Below are positions 46,985-57,252 of a stretch of DNA of 64,000 nucleotides, one piece after another. The DNA is from Lactobacillus sp. Sy-1 (lineage in GTDB: Bacteria > Bacillota > Bacilli > Lactobacillales > Lactobacillaceae). The position numbers and the translations under genes are program-made. The notes under the pieces were generated by a model. The model saw only the letters and a program-made list of their open reading frames with translations. It did no database searches and had not been told where the DNA came from. The stretch covers positions 930,001 through 994,000 of the forward strand of contig NZ_JACCIU010000001.1 of the NCBI RefSeq assembly GCF_019303535.1, written 5' to 3'. Numbering within the stretch: the stretch's first letter is position 1; each line of letters starts with the position of its first letter.

Positions 46985-47021
46985 ACTTATGAACCCGTAA
47001 GGCGGGTTCATAAGTATTTTT
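46983..47021 (+). terminator. Intrinsic terminator of pepT, overlapping the clpB -10
   Basis: ATACTTATGAACCCG (46983-46997), 5-nt loop, CGGGTTCATAAGTAT (47003-47017), then TTTTT: a perfect 15-bp stem. A transcript starting at the clpB promoter (+1 near 46991) would contain only about half of the 5' arm. Confidence 0.9.
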
Positions 47022-47046
47022 ATTTCAGACAGAAACGAGTGATATT

Positions 47047-49641
47047 TTGAATCCAGATAATTTAACTGATGCCGTGTCACAAGCATTGGCACAGGCACAA
47101 AAAATTACCGTTACCAGAAAACAACAACAAATTGGGATTCCCCAATTATTTAAATTTTTAATTCAACCCGGCGAATTAGGCCGGCAAATCTATGCTGACC
47201 TAGGGTTGGATGTTAAAAAACTAGAACAAGAAATTGACACTGAAATTGATCAAATTGCCACTGTCGAAGGCGATGTTCAATATGGCCAGGGGGTCAGCAG
47301 TGAACTATACGACCTCTTGCAAAAAGCAGATCAAGTTAAAACTGAGTTGGGGGATGACTACGTAGCGATTGATACGCTTACGATTGCGTTAATGCAATTA
47401 AATGGCGAAAAGCTATCCGATTACCTCAAACAACAAGGCATTACGGAACAAAATGTTAAAAACGAAGTGGATAAAATTCGTGGGGGTGAAAAAGTGACAT
47501 CGAAGGACCAAGAAGATAATTTCCAAGCATTAAAGAAGTACGGAGTTGACTTGGTTGCCGAAGCCAGAGCTGGAAAGCTAGGCCCAATTATTGGGCGGGA
47601 TGGTGAAATCTTAGACGTAATTAGAATTCTTTCTAGAATGACCAAGAATAACCCAATTTTAATTGGGGACCCAGGGGTCGGAAAAACAGCAATCGTGGAA
47701 GGTTTAGCAAAGCGAATTGCGGTTAATGACGTTCCTGAAAACTTAAAGAATAAGACCGTGTTTGAATTGGACATGAGTTCCCTGATTGCTGGTGCTAAGT
47801 ACCGGGGGCAGTTCGAAGAACGGCTTAAGGCGGTCTTGAAAGAAGTTAAGAAGTCCGAAGGCCAAATCATCATGTTCATTGATGAAATTCATAACATCGT
47901 GGGGGCCGGTAAATCAGAGGGCAGCATGGATGCTGGAAACATCTTAAAGCCAATGTTAGCCCGGGGGGAACTCCACTTGATTGGGGCAACGACCCTAGAT
48001 GAATATCGTCAATACATGGAAAAGGATAAGGCCCTAGAACGGCGTTTCCAACGGGTATTAGTTAAGGAACCTAGCGTGGCGGACACGATTACGATTCTGC
48101 GGGGCATTAAGGAACGCCTTGAAATTCACCATGGGGTTAGAATTCACGATAATGCGTTAGTAGCTGCTGCAAAGTTATCAGACCGCTACATTACCGACCG
48201 GTTCTTGCCTGACAAGGCGATTGACTTGGTGGATGAAGCTTCATCCACGATTGAAGTTGAAATGAACTCCAGTCCAACTGAATTGGACCAATCCAACCGG
48301 CAATTAATGCGTGAAGAAGTTGAACTAGCGGCCCTTAAGAATGAAACCGACGAGGCTTCTAAAAAGCGCCTAGCCGAGTTAAAGCCCCAAATTGAGAACA
48401 CCCGTGAAAAAGTTAATGGCTTAAATGCCCGGTGGCAACGTGAAAAGGACTCCATTAACAAACTAGGGGAAAAGAAGCGTCAGTTAGACCAAGCTAAGAA
48501 TGAACTAAAGCAAGCGGAAAGTAACTACGATTATAACAAGAGTGCCGAATTAAAGAATGGTACGATTCCTAAGCTAGAAGCTGAATTAAAGCAAATGGAA
48601 TCAGAAGACCATTCCAAAGATTGGTTGGTCGAAGAATCAGTTACCAGTAACGAAATTGCGGATGTTTTGAGTCGGCAAACTGGAATTCCAGTGAACAAAT
48701 TAGTGCAGGGAGAACGAGAAAAGTTATTACACCTGGCTGATAACCTTCACAAACGGGTCATTGGTCAAGACGCTGCTGTCGATGCAGTTGCCGATGCGGT
48801 CATTCGTTCTAGAGCGGGATTACAGGATCCTAGTAAGCCGCTAGGTTCATTCTTGTTCCTAGGCCCCACCGGAGTTGGGAAAACCGAATTAGCAAAGGCG
48901 TTAGCGGAAGACCTTTTTGATTCCGAAGATCACATGGTCAGAATTGACATGTCTGAATACATGGAAAAGGAATCCGTTTCTAGATTAGTGGGAGCGGCTC
49001 CCGGGTATGTAGGATATGAAGAAGGGGGTCAACTGACCGAAGCGGTTAGAAGAAACCCCTACACGATCGTTTTATTCGATGAAATTGAAAAGGCCCATCC
49101 AGACGTTTTCAACATCCTCTTACAGGTCTTAGATGATGGTCGGCTTACCGATAGTCAAGGCCGGACGGTTGATTTTAAGAACACAATTTTGATTATGACC
49201 TCTAATTTAGGGTCTGACATCCTATTGAACGGTACCGATGAAAACGGCAAGATCAGTAGTGATGCTAAACAACAGGTTCAACAATTATTGAAGAGTCGCT
49301 TTAGACCAGAATTCTTGAACCGAATTGATGCTGAAATTATGTTCACGCCATTATCACTCGCGGACGTTGAACAAATCGTGGTTAAGATTGTTAACGGACT
49401 ATCCAAACGATTAGCAGAACAATCAATTCAACTCTCGATTACCGAATCTGCTAAGCGATGGATTGCAAAGCAGGGTTACGAACCACAATATGGGGCTCGC
49501 CCATTACAAAGATTTATTACGAATCAGGTTGAAACCCCACTTGCTAAGCAAATTATTGGAAATCAAATTAAACCCCACAGTCGGGTTCAAATTGACTTAG
49601 CTAATGATCAGTTGCGATTTACCACCACTGCAGAACAATAA
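47047..49641 (+). CDS. clpB: ATP-dependent disaggregase ClpB
   Basis: 864 residues. The N domain (about 1-145) is followed by NBD1 with Walker [18 protein letters not shown] and [12 protein letters not shown]. The long M-domain coiled coil (about 400-525) distinguishes ClpB from ClpC and ClpE. NBD2 has Walker [18 protein letters not shown] and the end motif [20 protein letters not shown]. It resolves aggregates with DnaK, whose operon opens this window. It starts at TTG 47047 with only a weak SD (CGAGTGA). It is CtsR-controlled. Confidence 0.96.
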   Translation: MNPDNLTDAVSQALAQAQKITVTRKQQQIGIPQLFKFLIQPGELGRQIYADLGLDVKKLEQEIDTEIDQIATVEGDVQYGQGVSSELYDLLQKADQVKTELGDDYVAIDTLTIALMQLNGEKLSDYLKQQGITEQNVKNEVDKIRGGEKVTSKDQEDNFQALKKYGVDLVAEARAGKLGPIIGRDGEILDVIRILSRMTKNNPILIGDPGVGKTAIVEGLAKRIAVNDVPENLKNKTVFELDMSSLIAGAKYRGQFEERLKAVLKEVKKSEGQIIMFIDEIHNIVGAGKSEGSMDAGNILKPMLARGELHLIGATTLDEYRQYMEKDKALERRFQRVLVKEPSVADTITILRGIKERLEIHHGVRIHDNALVAAAKLSDRYITDRFLPDKAIDLVDEASSTIEVEMNSSPTELDQSNRQLMREEVELAALKNETDEASKKRLAELKPQIENTREKVNGLNARWQREKDSINKLGEKKRQLDQAKNELKQAESNYDYNKSAELKNGTIPKLEAELKQMESEDHSKDWLVEESVTSNEIADVLSRQTGIPVNKLVQGEREKLLHLADNLHKRVIGQDAAVDAVADAVIRSRAGLQDPSKPLGSFLFLGPTGVGKTELAKALAEDLFDSEDHMVRIDMSEYMEKESVSRLVGAAPGYVGYEEGGQLTEAVRRNPYTIVLFDEIEKAHPDVFNILLQVLDDGRLTDSQGRTVDFKNTILIMTSNLGSDILLNGTDENGKISSDAKQQVQQLLKSRFRPEFLNRIDAEIMFTPLSLADVEQIVVKIVNGLSKRLAEQSIQLSITESAKRWIAKQGYEPQYGARPLQRFITNQVETPLAKQIIGNQIKPHSRVQIDLANDQLRFTTTAEQ

Positions 49642-49688
49642 TAAAATAAAAGCTGCTGGCCAATTTGACCAGCAGCTTTTATTTTATT
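49640..49688. terminator. Bidirectional terminator between clpB and the DUF2929 gene
   Basis: A perfect 20-bp stem (49640-49659 with 49669-49688) around a 9-nt loop, core GCTGCTGG / CCAGCAGC, AT-rich base giving T runs on both strands. It overlaps the stop codon of the minus-strand gene. Confidence 0.92.
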
Positions 49689-49872
49689 AAATTTGTTTAT
49701 CTGATAGTAAATTAATTCCATTGACTGCAATTAAAGCAACTATAGCGGCAACGACTCCTACGCCAACGTAGTTAACAGTAACGCTTGATAATGCGGAATT
49801 AATGTATCCGAGGACATCCCCAAAAATGAATGCCCAGAAAATAACAGTAAGATTTGCAATTACAGTACGCAT
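49687..49872 (-). CDS. Small membrane protein, DUF2929 (YjzD-like)
   Basis: 61 residues from the ATG at 49872 (SD GAGGTGG); a GTG three codons earlier lies within the SD. Two membrane helices: VIFWAFIFGDVLGYINSAL and VGVGVVAAIVALIAVNGINLL. The size and the FWAFIFGDVLGYI motif match the DUF2929 family often found beside dnaE in lactobacilli. Function unknown. Confidence 0.75.
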   Translation of the reverse strand: MRTVIANLTVIFWAFIFGDVLGYINSALSSVTVNYVGVGVVAAIVALIAVNGINLLSDKQI

Positions 49873-49997
49873 ATTTTCCACCTCGCATTAACTAGAATTT
49901 TATCACAAATCGATAAAAAAACAATTTAAAACTAGTGATAATTGTTGAAATTTTGGTGACTGCCAATTAATATGGTTGAAGAGAAAGGATGTTTGCC

Positions 49998-52900
49998 ATG
50001 GGATTTGCACCACTCCAAATAATTAGTAGTTACAGTTTATTACAGAGTACTATTTCCATCCGGGAACTTGTTCAAACGGCTCAAAAGCGGGGTTATCAGC
50101 AGTTATCGTTGACTGATAATAATGTAATGTACGGAGCGGTCGAATTTTATAATGCCTGTCGAACGGCTGGTGTTAAACCCATCATTGGGATGACCATTTC
50201 GATGGCGGGGGTTTTGAACCCGTTGGTTGACTTTCCGATGGTTTTATTAGCCAAGGATCAAGTTGGTTACCATCACCTAATGCGGATTGCAACTGCTAAG
50301 CAAACCTTAGGGACTGATGAACGGCTAAGCATTGATCAAATTCAGCCGTGGTTAAAAAATTTATTCGTTATTTTGCCCACGAATGGCGAATTGCGGCCGT
50401 TACTACCTGATGACTTAACGACGGCTGCCGAGTACATGAAATTACTATTAAAGTATGTGGACGCAGCTGATTTAAAAATCGCGGTGTCACCTGGCTTTGA
50501 CCAATCAACACTCGCTGCATTTCGGACCCTTAGTGATAATCATGCCCTTACTTTAGTGGGAGTCGATCCAGTTGAATACATTGACTCGGAGGACTACTTT
50601 GCAAATCAGGTGCTGAGTTCAATTGAAGGGAGCAAGCAGCTTAACTTTTCGGAAGCAAAGCGCAACCAGCTGGGGCGGAATTGGTTAAAGCCATTGGAAA
50701 TGGTGGAAAGAGAATATCAGCGAAAGGGTTTGATTGCTTCCATGTTGGCAAGTGGCGATATTGCAGACCAGTGTAACGTTGAAATTAAGAAACATCCGAC
50801 CCAGTTACCTGAATATCAGACGCCAGATGGGCAAACATCAGCGGAATACTTGACCCAACTTTGTTCAGCGGGATTGACGCAGCGCTTGGAGCAAAATCAC
50901 ATCCCTGAAGATGCTGTTGAGCGCTACCAAAATCGGTTGCAGTCCGAACTAAAAGTAATCGTGAACATGGGGTTTGCTGATTACTTTTTGATTGTTTGGG
51001 ATGTGATCAACCACGCCCATTCGGTCGGGATTACAACCGGGCCTGGCCGGGGCTCTGCGGCCGGTTCACTCGTTGCCTACGTTCTGGCAATCACAGACGT
51101 GGACCCGATTGCATACGACCTTTTGTTCGAACGGTTCTTGAATGAGGAACGGGCGCAAATGCCTGATATTGACCTTGATATTCCAGATAACCGGCGGGAT
51201 GAGGTCTTACAATACGTTCATGATAAATATGGCCATGACCGAGTCGCCCAAATTATTACCTTTGATACGTTGGGAGCTAAGCAGGCCCTCCGTGATATTA
51301 ACCGGACCTTTGGGGTCAATAACGAACGGGCGAACCAGTGGAGTAAGGCTATTCCGGATGGGCTCAACGTTTCACTATCAGCTGCCTACGATCAATCGCC
51401 GGGGCTCCGGAACATTGTTAATACGGATTCGTTAAGTAAGTTGATTTATGAGACCGCTTTAAAGTTAGAAGGACTGCCCCGTCATTTTTCAACTCATGCT
51501 GCTGGAATCATCCTAAGTAACCAACCCCTGGTGAATATGACGCCCCTGCAAAATGGGAAGGATCATTTATTAATGACCCAGTATTCGAAAAACTATGCTG
51601 AAGAAGTTGGGCTGTTGAAGATTGATTTCTTGGGATTACGGAACCTTTCGTTGCTGGCGGCCATTATTGATGGGGTTCATAAAACGGTTGATCCAGATTT
51701 TAACATCCATCAAATTAACATTAACGATCCTAAAACCTTGCAAATGTTTCAACGGGGGGACACCAACGGAATTTTCCAGTTCGAGTCTAATGGAATCAAG
51801 GCCGTCTTACGCCGCGTTCATCCAGATGATTTTAATCTGGTGGCCGTCGTTGATGCGCTCTATCGTCCCGGTCCAATGCAAAACATTGATGAATTTATTG
51901 CCCGCAAGAACGGCCAACAAAAGGTCTCATATCCTGATGCAGCCCTAGCACCAATTCTTGCGCCCACTTATGGCATTATTGTCTACCAAGAACAGGTAAT
52001 GCAGGTAGCTTCAGTAATGGGGGGCTTCACACTTGGCCAATCAGACGTTTTACGGCGGGCAATGAGTAAGAAAAAGCAGTCCGTAATGGATTCAATGCGG
52101 GTAAAGTTTATTGCCGGGGCTAAGCAGAAGGGATTTTCACCCCAGGTGGCAACGACGACTTTTGATTATATTGACCGCTTCGCTAGTTATGGGTTTAACA
52201 AGTCCCATGCGGTTGCCTATAGCAAGATGGCGTTTCAATTAGCGTATTTAAAAACCCACTATCCCCGCCAGTTTTTCGTTGCAATTTTTAATGCTGAACT
52301 AGGGAATCGTGAGAAGATGCGGACGTTCCTATTGGAAGCCAAGCGGCGTGGAATTAAGGTGTTAGCCCCAGATGTGAATAAGAGTCTACGCCAATTTACA
52401 CTCCAAGATCAGACCCTGGTCTTTGGGTTAGCTGCAATTCGGGGAGTCCGCAGCGACTTAATTACCGATCTGTTAGCTAATCGCAAGCAATCCGGTCCCT
52501 TTAAGAGCTTGGAAAACCTGTTATTGAGAATTGATGCAAAGTTCAGAAAGGTCGAAGTGATTACCCCCCTTATTTACTCTGGCGCACTGGATTGCTTCGG
52601 ATTTCACCGTTCGGAGCTGATTGCTTCGCTGCCAGAATTTTTAGAGTCAATTAACCTTAGTGGTGGTTCAATTGAGTTGTTAAAATCTTTGCAACCCAAG
52701 ATGAAGTATCAAGATGAGTTTGAATTGAGCACGCTACTTGAAAATGAGCAACAATCGCTCGGGGTGTATCTTTCTAGTTATCCGACCGAACAATTTGATG
52801 ACGTTATTGGTGCTTTTAACGCCCGCAGTGTTGACGAAATGGCAGGATTAATTAATCAGCAAGTCAATATGGTGGTCTACATTAATCGGATTAAGTCCAT

Positions 52901-53372
52901 TCGGACCAAGAAGGGCGACCAAATGGCGTTCGTGGATGGAAGCGATCCAATTGGGGACGTGGATATCGTCGTGTTCCCTAACGTCTACAAACGGATTCAG
53001 CCGCTCTTGCAGACGAAACGGGTATTAATGATTAGTGGAAAGGTTGAACAACGCGGTGCTAATAAAATTCAATTAGTGGCTAACCAGATTCAAGCGGCAG
53101 CCAACCTGCAAAACGGGTTACGGGCCCAACCTAAGTTAGTGGGAATCTGCTTTTTAAAGTTGACGGCGGCTAATAGTGATCAAAATCAGCTCAACCAACT
53201 CAATCAATTGATCCAATCTCACCCAGGGGGTTACCGGGTACTGTTATACTGGGCTGAACGTGATACTAAACAACTTTTGAATCGGCAGAGTGCCATTAGT
53301 GATGCCCCTGCAGTCCGTGCGACCCTTGCAAAATTATTGGGGGCTCAAAACGTGGTCTATCAAAAACGTTAA
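49998..53372 (+). CDS. dnaE: DNA polymerase III alpha subunit DnaE
   Basis: 1124 residues from ATG 49998; the earlier ATG 49989 abuts the SD GAAAGGA. Polymerase active-site motifs: GPGRGSAAGSLVAYVLAITD, PDIDLDIPDNRRDEVLQYV, and the fingers segment MSKKKQSVMDSMRVKF. A C-terminal OB fold follows (VNMVVYINRIKSIRTKKGD). The N-terminal PHP domain has lost metal ligands (ISSYSLLQS and LTDNNVMYG instead of His-rich motifs), so it should lack PHP-linked proofreading. Firmicutes DnaE extends primers before PolC takes over. Confidence 0.96.
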   Translation: MGFAPLQIISSYSLLQSTISIRELVQTAQKRGYQQLSLTDNNVMYGAVEFYNACRTAGVKPIIGMTISMAGVLNPLVDFPMVLLAKDQVGYHHLMRIATAKQTLGTDERLSIDQIQPWLKNLFVILPTNGELRPLLPDDLTTAAEYMKLLLKYVDAADLKIAVSPGFDQSTLAAFRTLSDNHALTLVGVDPVEYIDSEDYFANQVLSSIEGSKQLNFSEAKRNQLGRNWLKPLEMVEREYQRKGLIASMLASGDIADQCNVEIKKHPTQLPEYQTPDGQTSAEYLTQLCSAGLTQRLEQNHIPEDAVERYQNRLQSELKVIVNMGFADYFLIVWDVINHAHSVGITTGPGRGSAAGSLVAYVLAITDVDPIAYDLLFERFLNEERAQMPDIDLDIPDNRRDEVLQYVHDKYGHDRVAQIITFDTLGAKQALRDINRTFGVNNERANQWSKAIPDGLNVSLSAAYDQSPGLRNIVNTDSLSKLIYETALKLEGLPRHFSTHAAGIILSNQPLVNMTPLQNGKDHLLMTQYSKNYAEEVGLLKIDFLGLRNLSLLAAIIDGVHKTVDPDFNIHQININDPKTLQMFQRGDTNGIFQFESNGIKAVLRRVHPDDFNLVAVVDALYRPGPMQNIDEFIARKNGQQKVSYPDAALAPILAPTYGIIVYQEQVMQVASVMGGFTLGQSDVLRRAMSKKKQSVMDSMRVKFIAGAKQKGFSPQVATTTFDYIDRFASYGFNKSHAVAYSKMAFQLAYLKTHYPRQFFVAIFNAELGNREKMRTFLLEAKRRGIKVLAPDVNKSLRQFTLQDQTLVFGLAAIRGVRSDLITDLLANRKQSGPFKSLENLLLRIDAKFRKVEVITPLIYSGALDCFGFHRSELIASLPEFLESINLSGGSIELLKSLQPKMKYQDEFELSTLLENEQQSLGVYLSSYPTEQFDDVIGAFNARSVDEMAGLINQQVNMVVYINRIKSIRTKKGDQMAFVDGSDPIGDVDIVVFPNVYKRIQPLLQTKRVLMISGKVEQRGANKIQLVANQIQAAANLQNGLRAQPKLVGICFLKLTAANSDQNQLNQLNQLIQSHPGGYRVLLYWAERDTKQLLNRQSAISDAPAVRATLAKLLGAQNVVYQKR

Positions 53373-53408
53373 AAATAATCAAAGGCCGATAAAAAACAAT
53401 GTTAAAAG

Positions 53409-53437
53409 CAGACATTAACCATTAAAAGTGATACAAT
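53409..53437 (+). promoter_or_regulatory. Candidate promoter of pyk
   Basis: CAGACA (53409-53414), 17 bp, TACAAT (53432-53437). The -35 is weak. The remaining 53373-53525 region shows no gene and no dnaE terminator. Confidence 0.4.
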
Positions 53438-53525
53438 TACTTTGTAATCCAATATGTGGAAATTAGTTCGCTAGTTTTTAATTAGTTGATTAATTTGCGC
53501 AAAATCAAAGGAGAGAGTTTAACTT

Positions 53526-55283
53526 ATGAAGAAGACTAAAATCGTAAGTACATTAGGTCCTGCTAGTACTGATCTAGATACCATTATTAAGTTAATGAAG
53601 GCTGGAGCTAACGTTTTCCGTTTTAACTTTTCACATGGTGACCATGAAGAACATCTTGGTCGGATGAACACTGTTCACGAAGCTGAAAAGCAAACTGGAA
53701 AGACAATGGGAATTATGCTTGACACTAAGGGTGCCGAAATTCGGACTACCGTTCAACAAGGTGGCAAGTTAGATTTCCATACTGGTGATCAATTTAGAAT
53801 TTCAATGGATGCTTCTATTGAAGGAACTAAGGACAAGATTGCCGTTACTTACCCTGGTTTATTTGACGACGTTCACGAAGGTGGCCACGTCTTATTTGAT
53901 GATGGAATCTTGGATGCTGTTGTTGATGAAAAGGATGCAGCTAATAAAGAATTAGTTGTAACTGCACAAAACAATGCCGTATTAGGTTCACGTAAGACTG
54001 TTGATGCACCTGGTGTATCAATCAACTTACCTGGTATTACTGACAAGGATACTAGTGACATTCGTTTTGGTTGTCAACACGGAATCAACTTCATCGCTGC
54101 TTCCTTCGTGCGTAAGCCAGAAGATGTTCTTGACATCCGTAAGTTACTCGAAGAAGAAAATATGGAAGACGTTCAAATCTTCCCTAAGATTGAATCACAA
54201 GAAGGTATCGACAACTTTGAAGATATCATGAAGGTTTCTGATGGTTTAATGATTGCCCGTGGTGACATGGCCGTTGAAATTCCATTCGAAAACGTTCCTT
54301 TGGTTCAAAAGCACTTAATTGACAGATGTAATGAAATGGGTAAGCCAGTTATCACTGCTACTCAAATGTTAGACTCAATGCAAGAAAACCCACGTCCATC
54401 ACGGGCTGAAGTTTCTGACGTTGCTAACGCTGTTTGGGACGGTACTGACGCTACCATGCTTTCAGGTGAAAGTGCTAATGGTGACTACCCAGTTAAGTCT
54501 GTTCAAGCAATGAGCAAGATTGACGTTAAGGCTGAAAACGTATTTAACCTTTACGGTCGCAAGCGTCCTGACTTCAAGAACGGTGATGTTACTGAAGCAT
54601 TAGGCCACAACGTTGCTCAAATGGTTAAGGACCTTGGAATCAAGACCGTTGTAACCACTACTTCAACTGGTTACACTGCTCGGATGATTTCAAAGTACCA
54701 TCCAGATGCTAACATCCTTGCATTAACTTTCGACGACCGGACTCGTCGTGGTTTAACTGTTAACTGGGGTGTTCACCCAATCGTAGTTGAACAACCATCA
54801 AGTACTGATGCAATGTTTGACTTAGCAGCTAACAAGGCTGTTGAAACTGGTTTAGCTAAGGAAGGCGACTTGATCTTAATCACTGCTGGAGTTCCAGTTG
54901 GTGACCGTGGTACGACTAACTTAATGAAGGTTCAATTAATTGGATCCAAGTTAACTCAAGGTCAAGGTGTCGGTGACAAGACTGTTATTGGAAAGGCTTT
55001 TGTTGCTAACAATGCTGATGAAGCAAACAGCAAGGCTACTGATGGTGGTGTCTTAGTTGCTAAGAACACTAACAAGGATTACATGCCAGCAATTAACAAG
55101 GCTAGCGCAATCGTTGTTGAAAACGGTGGATTAACTTCACACGCCGCAGTTGTTGGAATTTCAATGGGAATTCCTGTAATTGTTGGTGCTGGTAACGCCA
55201 CTGAAAAGATTTCTGACGGTGAATTAATTACTGTTGATGCTCGTCGGGGAATCGTTTACCATGGTGCTTCAAGCTCCATTTAA
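53526..55283 (+). CDS. pyk: Pyruvate kinase with C-terminal PEP-utiliser domain
   Basis: 585 residues. The catalytic barrel has KIVSTLGPASTDLDTI, RFNFSHGDHEEH, MLDTKGAEIR, IFPKIESQEGIDNFEDI and GDMAVEIPFENVPLVQK. The allosteric domain covers about 355-470. An extra C-terminal PEP-utilising domain (about 490-585; GGLTSHAAVVGISMGIPV) is typical of Bacillus/Lactobacillus pyruvate kinases. It makes ATP and pyruvate from PEP. Codon use is strongly biased (GTT, GCT, AAG), as in a highly expressed gene. The usual upstream partner pfkA is missing. SD AAAGGAGAG. Confidence 0.97.
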   Translation: MKKTKIVSTLGPASTDLDTIIKLMKAGANVFRFNFSHGDHEEHLGRMNTVHEAEKQTGKTMGIMLDTKGAEIRTTVQQGGKLDFHTGDQFRISMDASIEGTKDKIAVTYPGLFDDVHEGGHVLFDDGILDAVVDEKDAANKELVVTAQNNAVLGSRKTVDAPGVSINLPGITDKDTSDIRFGCQHGINFIAASFVRKPEDVLDIRKLLEEENMEDVQIFPKIESQEGIDNFEDIMKVSDGLMIARGDMAVEIPFENVPLVQKHLIDRCNEMGKPVITATQMLDSMQENPRPSRAEVSDVANAVWDGTDATMLSGESANGDYPVKSVQAMSKIDVKAENVFNLYGRKRPDFKNGDVTEALGHNVAQMVKDLGIKTVVTTTSTGYTARMISKYHPDANILALTFDDRTRRGLTVNWGVHPIVVEQPSSTDAMFDLAANKAVETGLAKEGDLILITAGVPVGDRGTTNLMKVQLIGSKLTQGQGVGDKTVIGKAFVANNADEANSKATDGGVLVAKNTNKDYMPAINKASAIVVENGGLTSHAAVVGISMGIPVIVGAGNATEKISDGELITVDARRGIVYHGASSSI

Positions 55284-55303
55284 TGATTAAATCATCTTAA
55301 ATT

Positions 55304-55343
55304 AAAAGTCTGTTCTGGTTTTTGCCGGGACGGACTTTTTTAG
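55304..55343 (+). terminator. Intrinsic terminator after pyk
   Basis: AAAAGTCTGTTCTGG / CCGGGACGGACTTTT, 15 pairs including G-U, followed by TT. Confidence 0.85.
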
Positions 55344-55452
55344 TGGCTTCTTTTGACCATTAAGGCCAATAACGATTATAATTAAAGTGAAATGCTGAGT
55401 TAAAAAGTGTATAATTCATTAGATAACGTTAAAAAGTGAAGTGAGGATCATT

Positions 55453-56337
55453 ATGGATCAAATTATTGGTAAGATTGCTGCAGGAAAAGTTACGGACGAA
55501 AATGATCATTTTTATTTTGTTCAAATTGAAGGCGCAACTTTCCAACTAGATAAAAAAGAAATTCAAAAACCACTTAAGTTAGGAAGTAATTTTAAGGGCT
55601 TTACCTACGAAAATGAAGCCCATAAAATGCAAATTACTAGAACCGCTCCAAAGACACAAATTGATCACTATGCCTTTGGTGAAGTGGTTGGTTTTAAACA
55701 CGACTTAGGAATTTTTGTAAATATTGGATTACCTAATAAGGATGTTGCAGTTTCATTAGATGATTTACCAACGATTCGGTCGATTTGGCCTAGCGTTGGG
55801 GACCACTTAATGATTGCCCTCAAGGTGGATAAGAAGGGTCGGATTTGGGGTCAACTAGCCGATGAAGAAATTTTTAACGCAATTGCTAAGCCGGCCAATA
55901 ATAAAATGATGAACAAGAACGTTCAAGCAACCGTTTATCGTGATAAATTAGCGGGAACAAAGGTAATTACTGATGATTACCACCTAGGCTTTGTCCACCC
56001 GAACGAACGGGAAGTGGAACCCAGACTAGGCCAACACGTTTCAGGACGGGTCATTGGGGTGCATCCCGATGGGACATTGAACCTTTCATTAAAACCCAGG
56101 GCCTACGAGGCCATTAGTGGAGATGCTGCCATGATATTTGCCGTTTTGAAGCACGATGAATCAGGACAGTTACCATACACCGATAAGAGCGATCCGAAGG
56201 ACATTAAAAAGTTCTTTGGCATCAGTAAGGGGCAGTTTAAACGCGCCGTGGGAGCCCTCTTAAAACAACGGCTAGTAACTGAAGATGACCAGTTCTTAAA
56301 GCTGACTGAAAAGGGAATTAGTAAGGACGTGGAGTGA
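55453..56337 (+). CDS. S1 RNA-binding domain protein CvfB-like (YitL)
   Basis: 294 residues from ATG 55453 (SD GTGAGG). Tandem S1-type domains (AFGEVVGFKHDLGIFVNIGL; VSGRVIGVHPDGTLNLSLK) precede a C-terminal winged helix (KFFGISKGQFKRAVGALLKQ), the layout of S. aureus CvfB, an RNA-binding virulence regulator. It lies between pyk and xerD, the normal lactobacillus order. The role here is inferred from the family only. Confidence 0.9.
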   Translation: MDQIIGKIAAGKVTDENDHFYFVQIEGATFQLDKKEIQKPLKLGSNFKGFTYENEAHKMQITRTAPKTQIDHYAFGEVVGFKHDLGIFVNIGLPNKDVAVSLDDLPTIRSIWPSVGDHLMIALKVDKKGRIWGQLADEEIFNAIAKPANNKMMNKNVQATVYRDKLAGTKVITDDYHLGFVHPNEREVEPRLGQHVSGRVIGVHPDGTLNLSLKPRAYEAISGDAAMIFAVLKHDESGQLPYTDKSDPKDIKKFFGISKGQFKRAVGALLKQRLVTEDDQFLKLTEKGISKDVE

Positions 56338-56341
56338 TCAA

Positions 56342-57229
56342 ATGGATCAATTAGTAAATGAATACGTTCGTTACATGTTAGTAGAACGCGGGTTAGCTAA
56401 TAATAGCATTACTAGCTATAAACAAGATATTGTTGAATTCGTTGCGTTTTTAAAGCAGTTGGGGATTTCCGATTGGCAACGTGTTGATCAACAAGTGATT
56501 TTGCAATACATGGCTCAACTGAAGGCTGCTGGCAAGGCGAAGAGTTCAATTACCCGGTTTATCTCTGCAATGCGGGAGTTCTACCTGTTTTTAATGCAGT
56601 TTCACTATGTTGATACGAATCCAATGCTAAAAATTGACCTTCCCAAACCGGACCATCATTTACCAGCGGTGCTGACCGAACAAGAAATTAATCAGCTATT
56701 AATGCAACCAGATCCAACCACTAAGATTGGGTTGCGGGATCGGACCATCCTAGAGGTGATGTATGCCACTGGGCTGCGGGTTAGTGAGTTAATTGGTTTA
56801 AAGCTATCCGATTTGCACTTAGACATGCAGTTAATCCAAACGATTGGGAAGGGGGATAAGGAACGGATTATCCCGATTGGCACGGTTGCGATTGAATGGA
56901 TTCAACGTTATTTACAGCTTAGTCGGCCCCGATTGCTGGGCAATCATCGTTCTAACCACCTATTTTTAAATGCCCGTGGTGGTGGGATGAGCCGCCAAAG
57001 TATCTGGCAAAAGATTAAGCATTACGTTGCCCAGACTGATATTCAGAAAAACGTTACCCCGCATACGCTGCGGCATTCATTTGCGACCCATATTTTGGAA
57101 AACGGGGCGGACTTGCGAATTATCCAGGAGCTATTAGGCCATTCGGATATTGCTACGACCCAGTTTTATACCCACATTTCGCACCGCCACCTAAGTGCGG
57201 TCTACGATAAATACCACCCTAGAAAGTAA
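56342..57229 (+). CDS. xerD: Site-specific tyrosine recombinase XerD
   Basis: 295 residues. N-terminal SAM-like core-binding domain (about 1-90). Catalytic residues: Arg in YATGLRVSELIGL, HTLRHSFATHILENG, LGHSDIATTQFYTH (His and the Tyr nucleophile). With its partner it resolves chromosome dimers at dif; no dif site was recognised nearby. The conserved core location and lack of phage genes argue against an integrase. It begins a run continuing through ribT and scpAB. Confidence 0.94.
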   Translation: MDQLVNEYVRYMLVERGLANNSITSYKQDIVEFVAFLKQLGISDWQRVDQQVILQYMAQLKAAGKAKSSITRFISAMREFYLFLMQFHYVDTNPMLKIDLPKPDHHLPAVLTEQEINQLLMQPDPTTKIGLRDRTILEVMYATGLRVSELIGLKLSDLHLDMQLIQTIGKGDKERIIPIGTVAIEWIQRYLQLSRPRLLGNHRSNHLFLNARGGGMSRQSIWQKIKHYVAQTDIQKNVTPHTLRHSFATHILENGADLRIIQELLGHSDIATTQFYTHISHRHLSAVYDKYHPRK

Positions 57230-57252
57230 TTTAGTAAAGAGGATTTATTAAA

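Noticed and set aside
47421-47879. 152-codon minus-strand frame opposite clpB
   Set aside because: It is antisense to conserved NBD1 codons; no independent coding evidence.
56342-57229. Tyrosine recombinase as a sign of an integrated element
   Set aside because: It is XerD in its conserved housekeeping position between cvfB and ribT-scpA; no att repeats or phage genes nearby.
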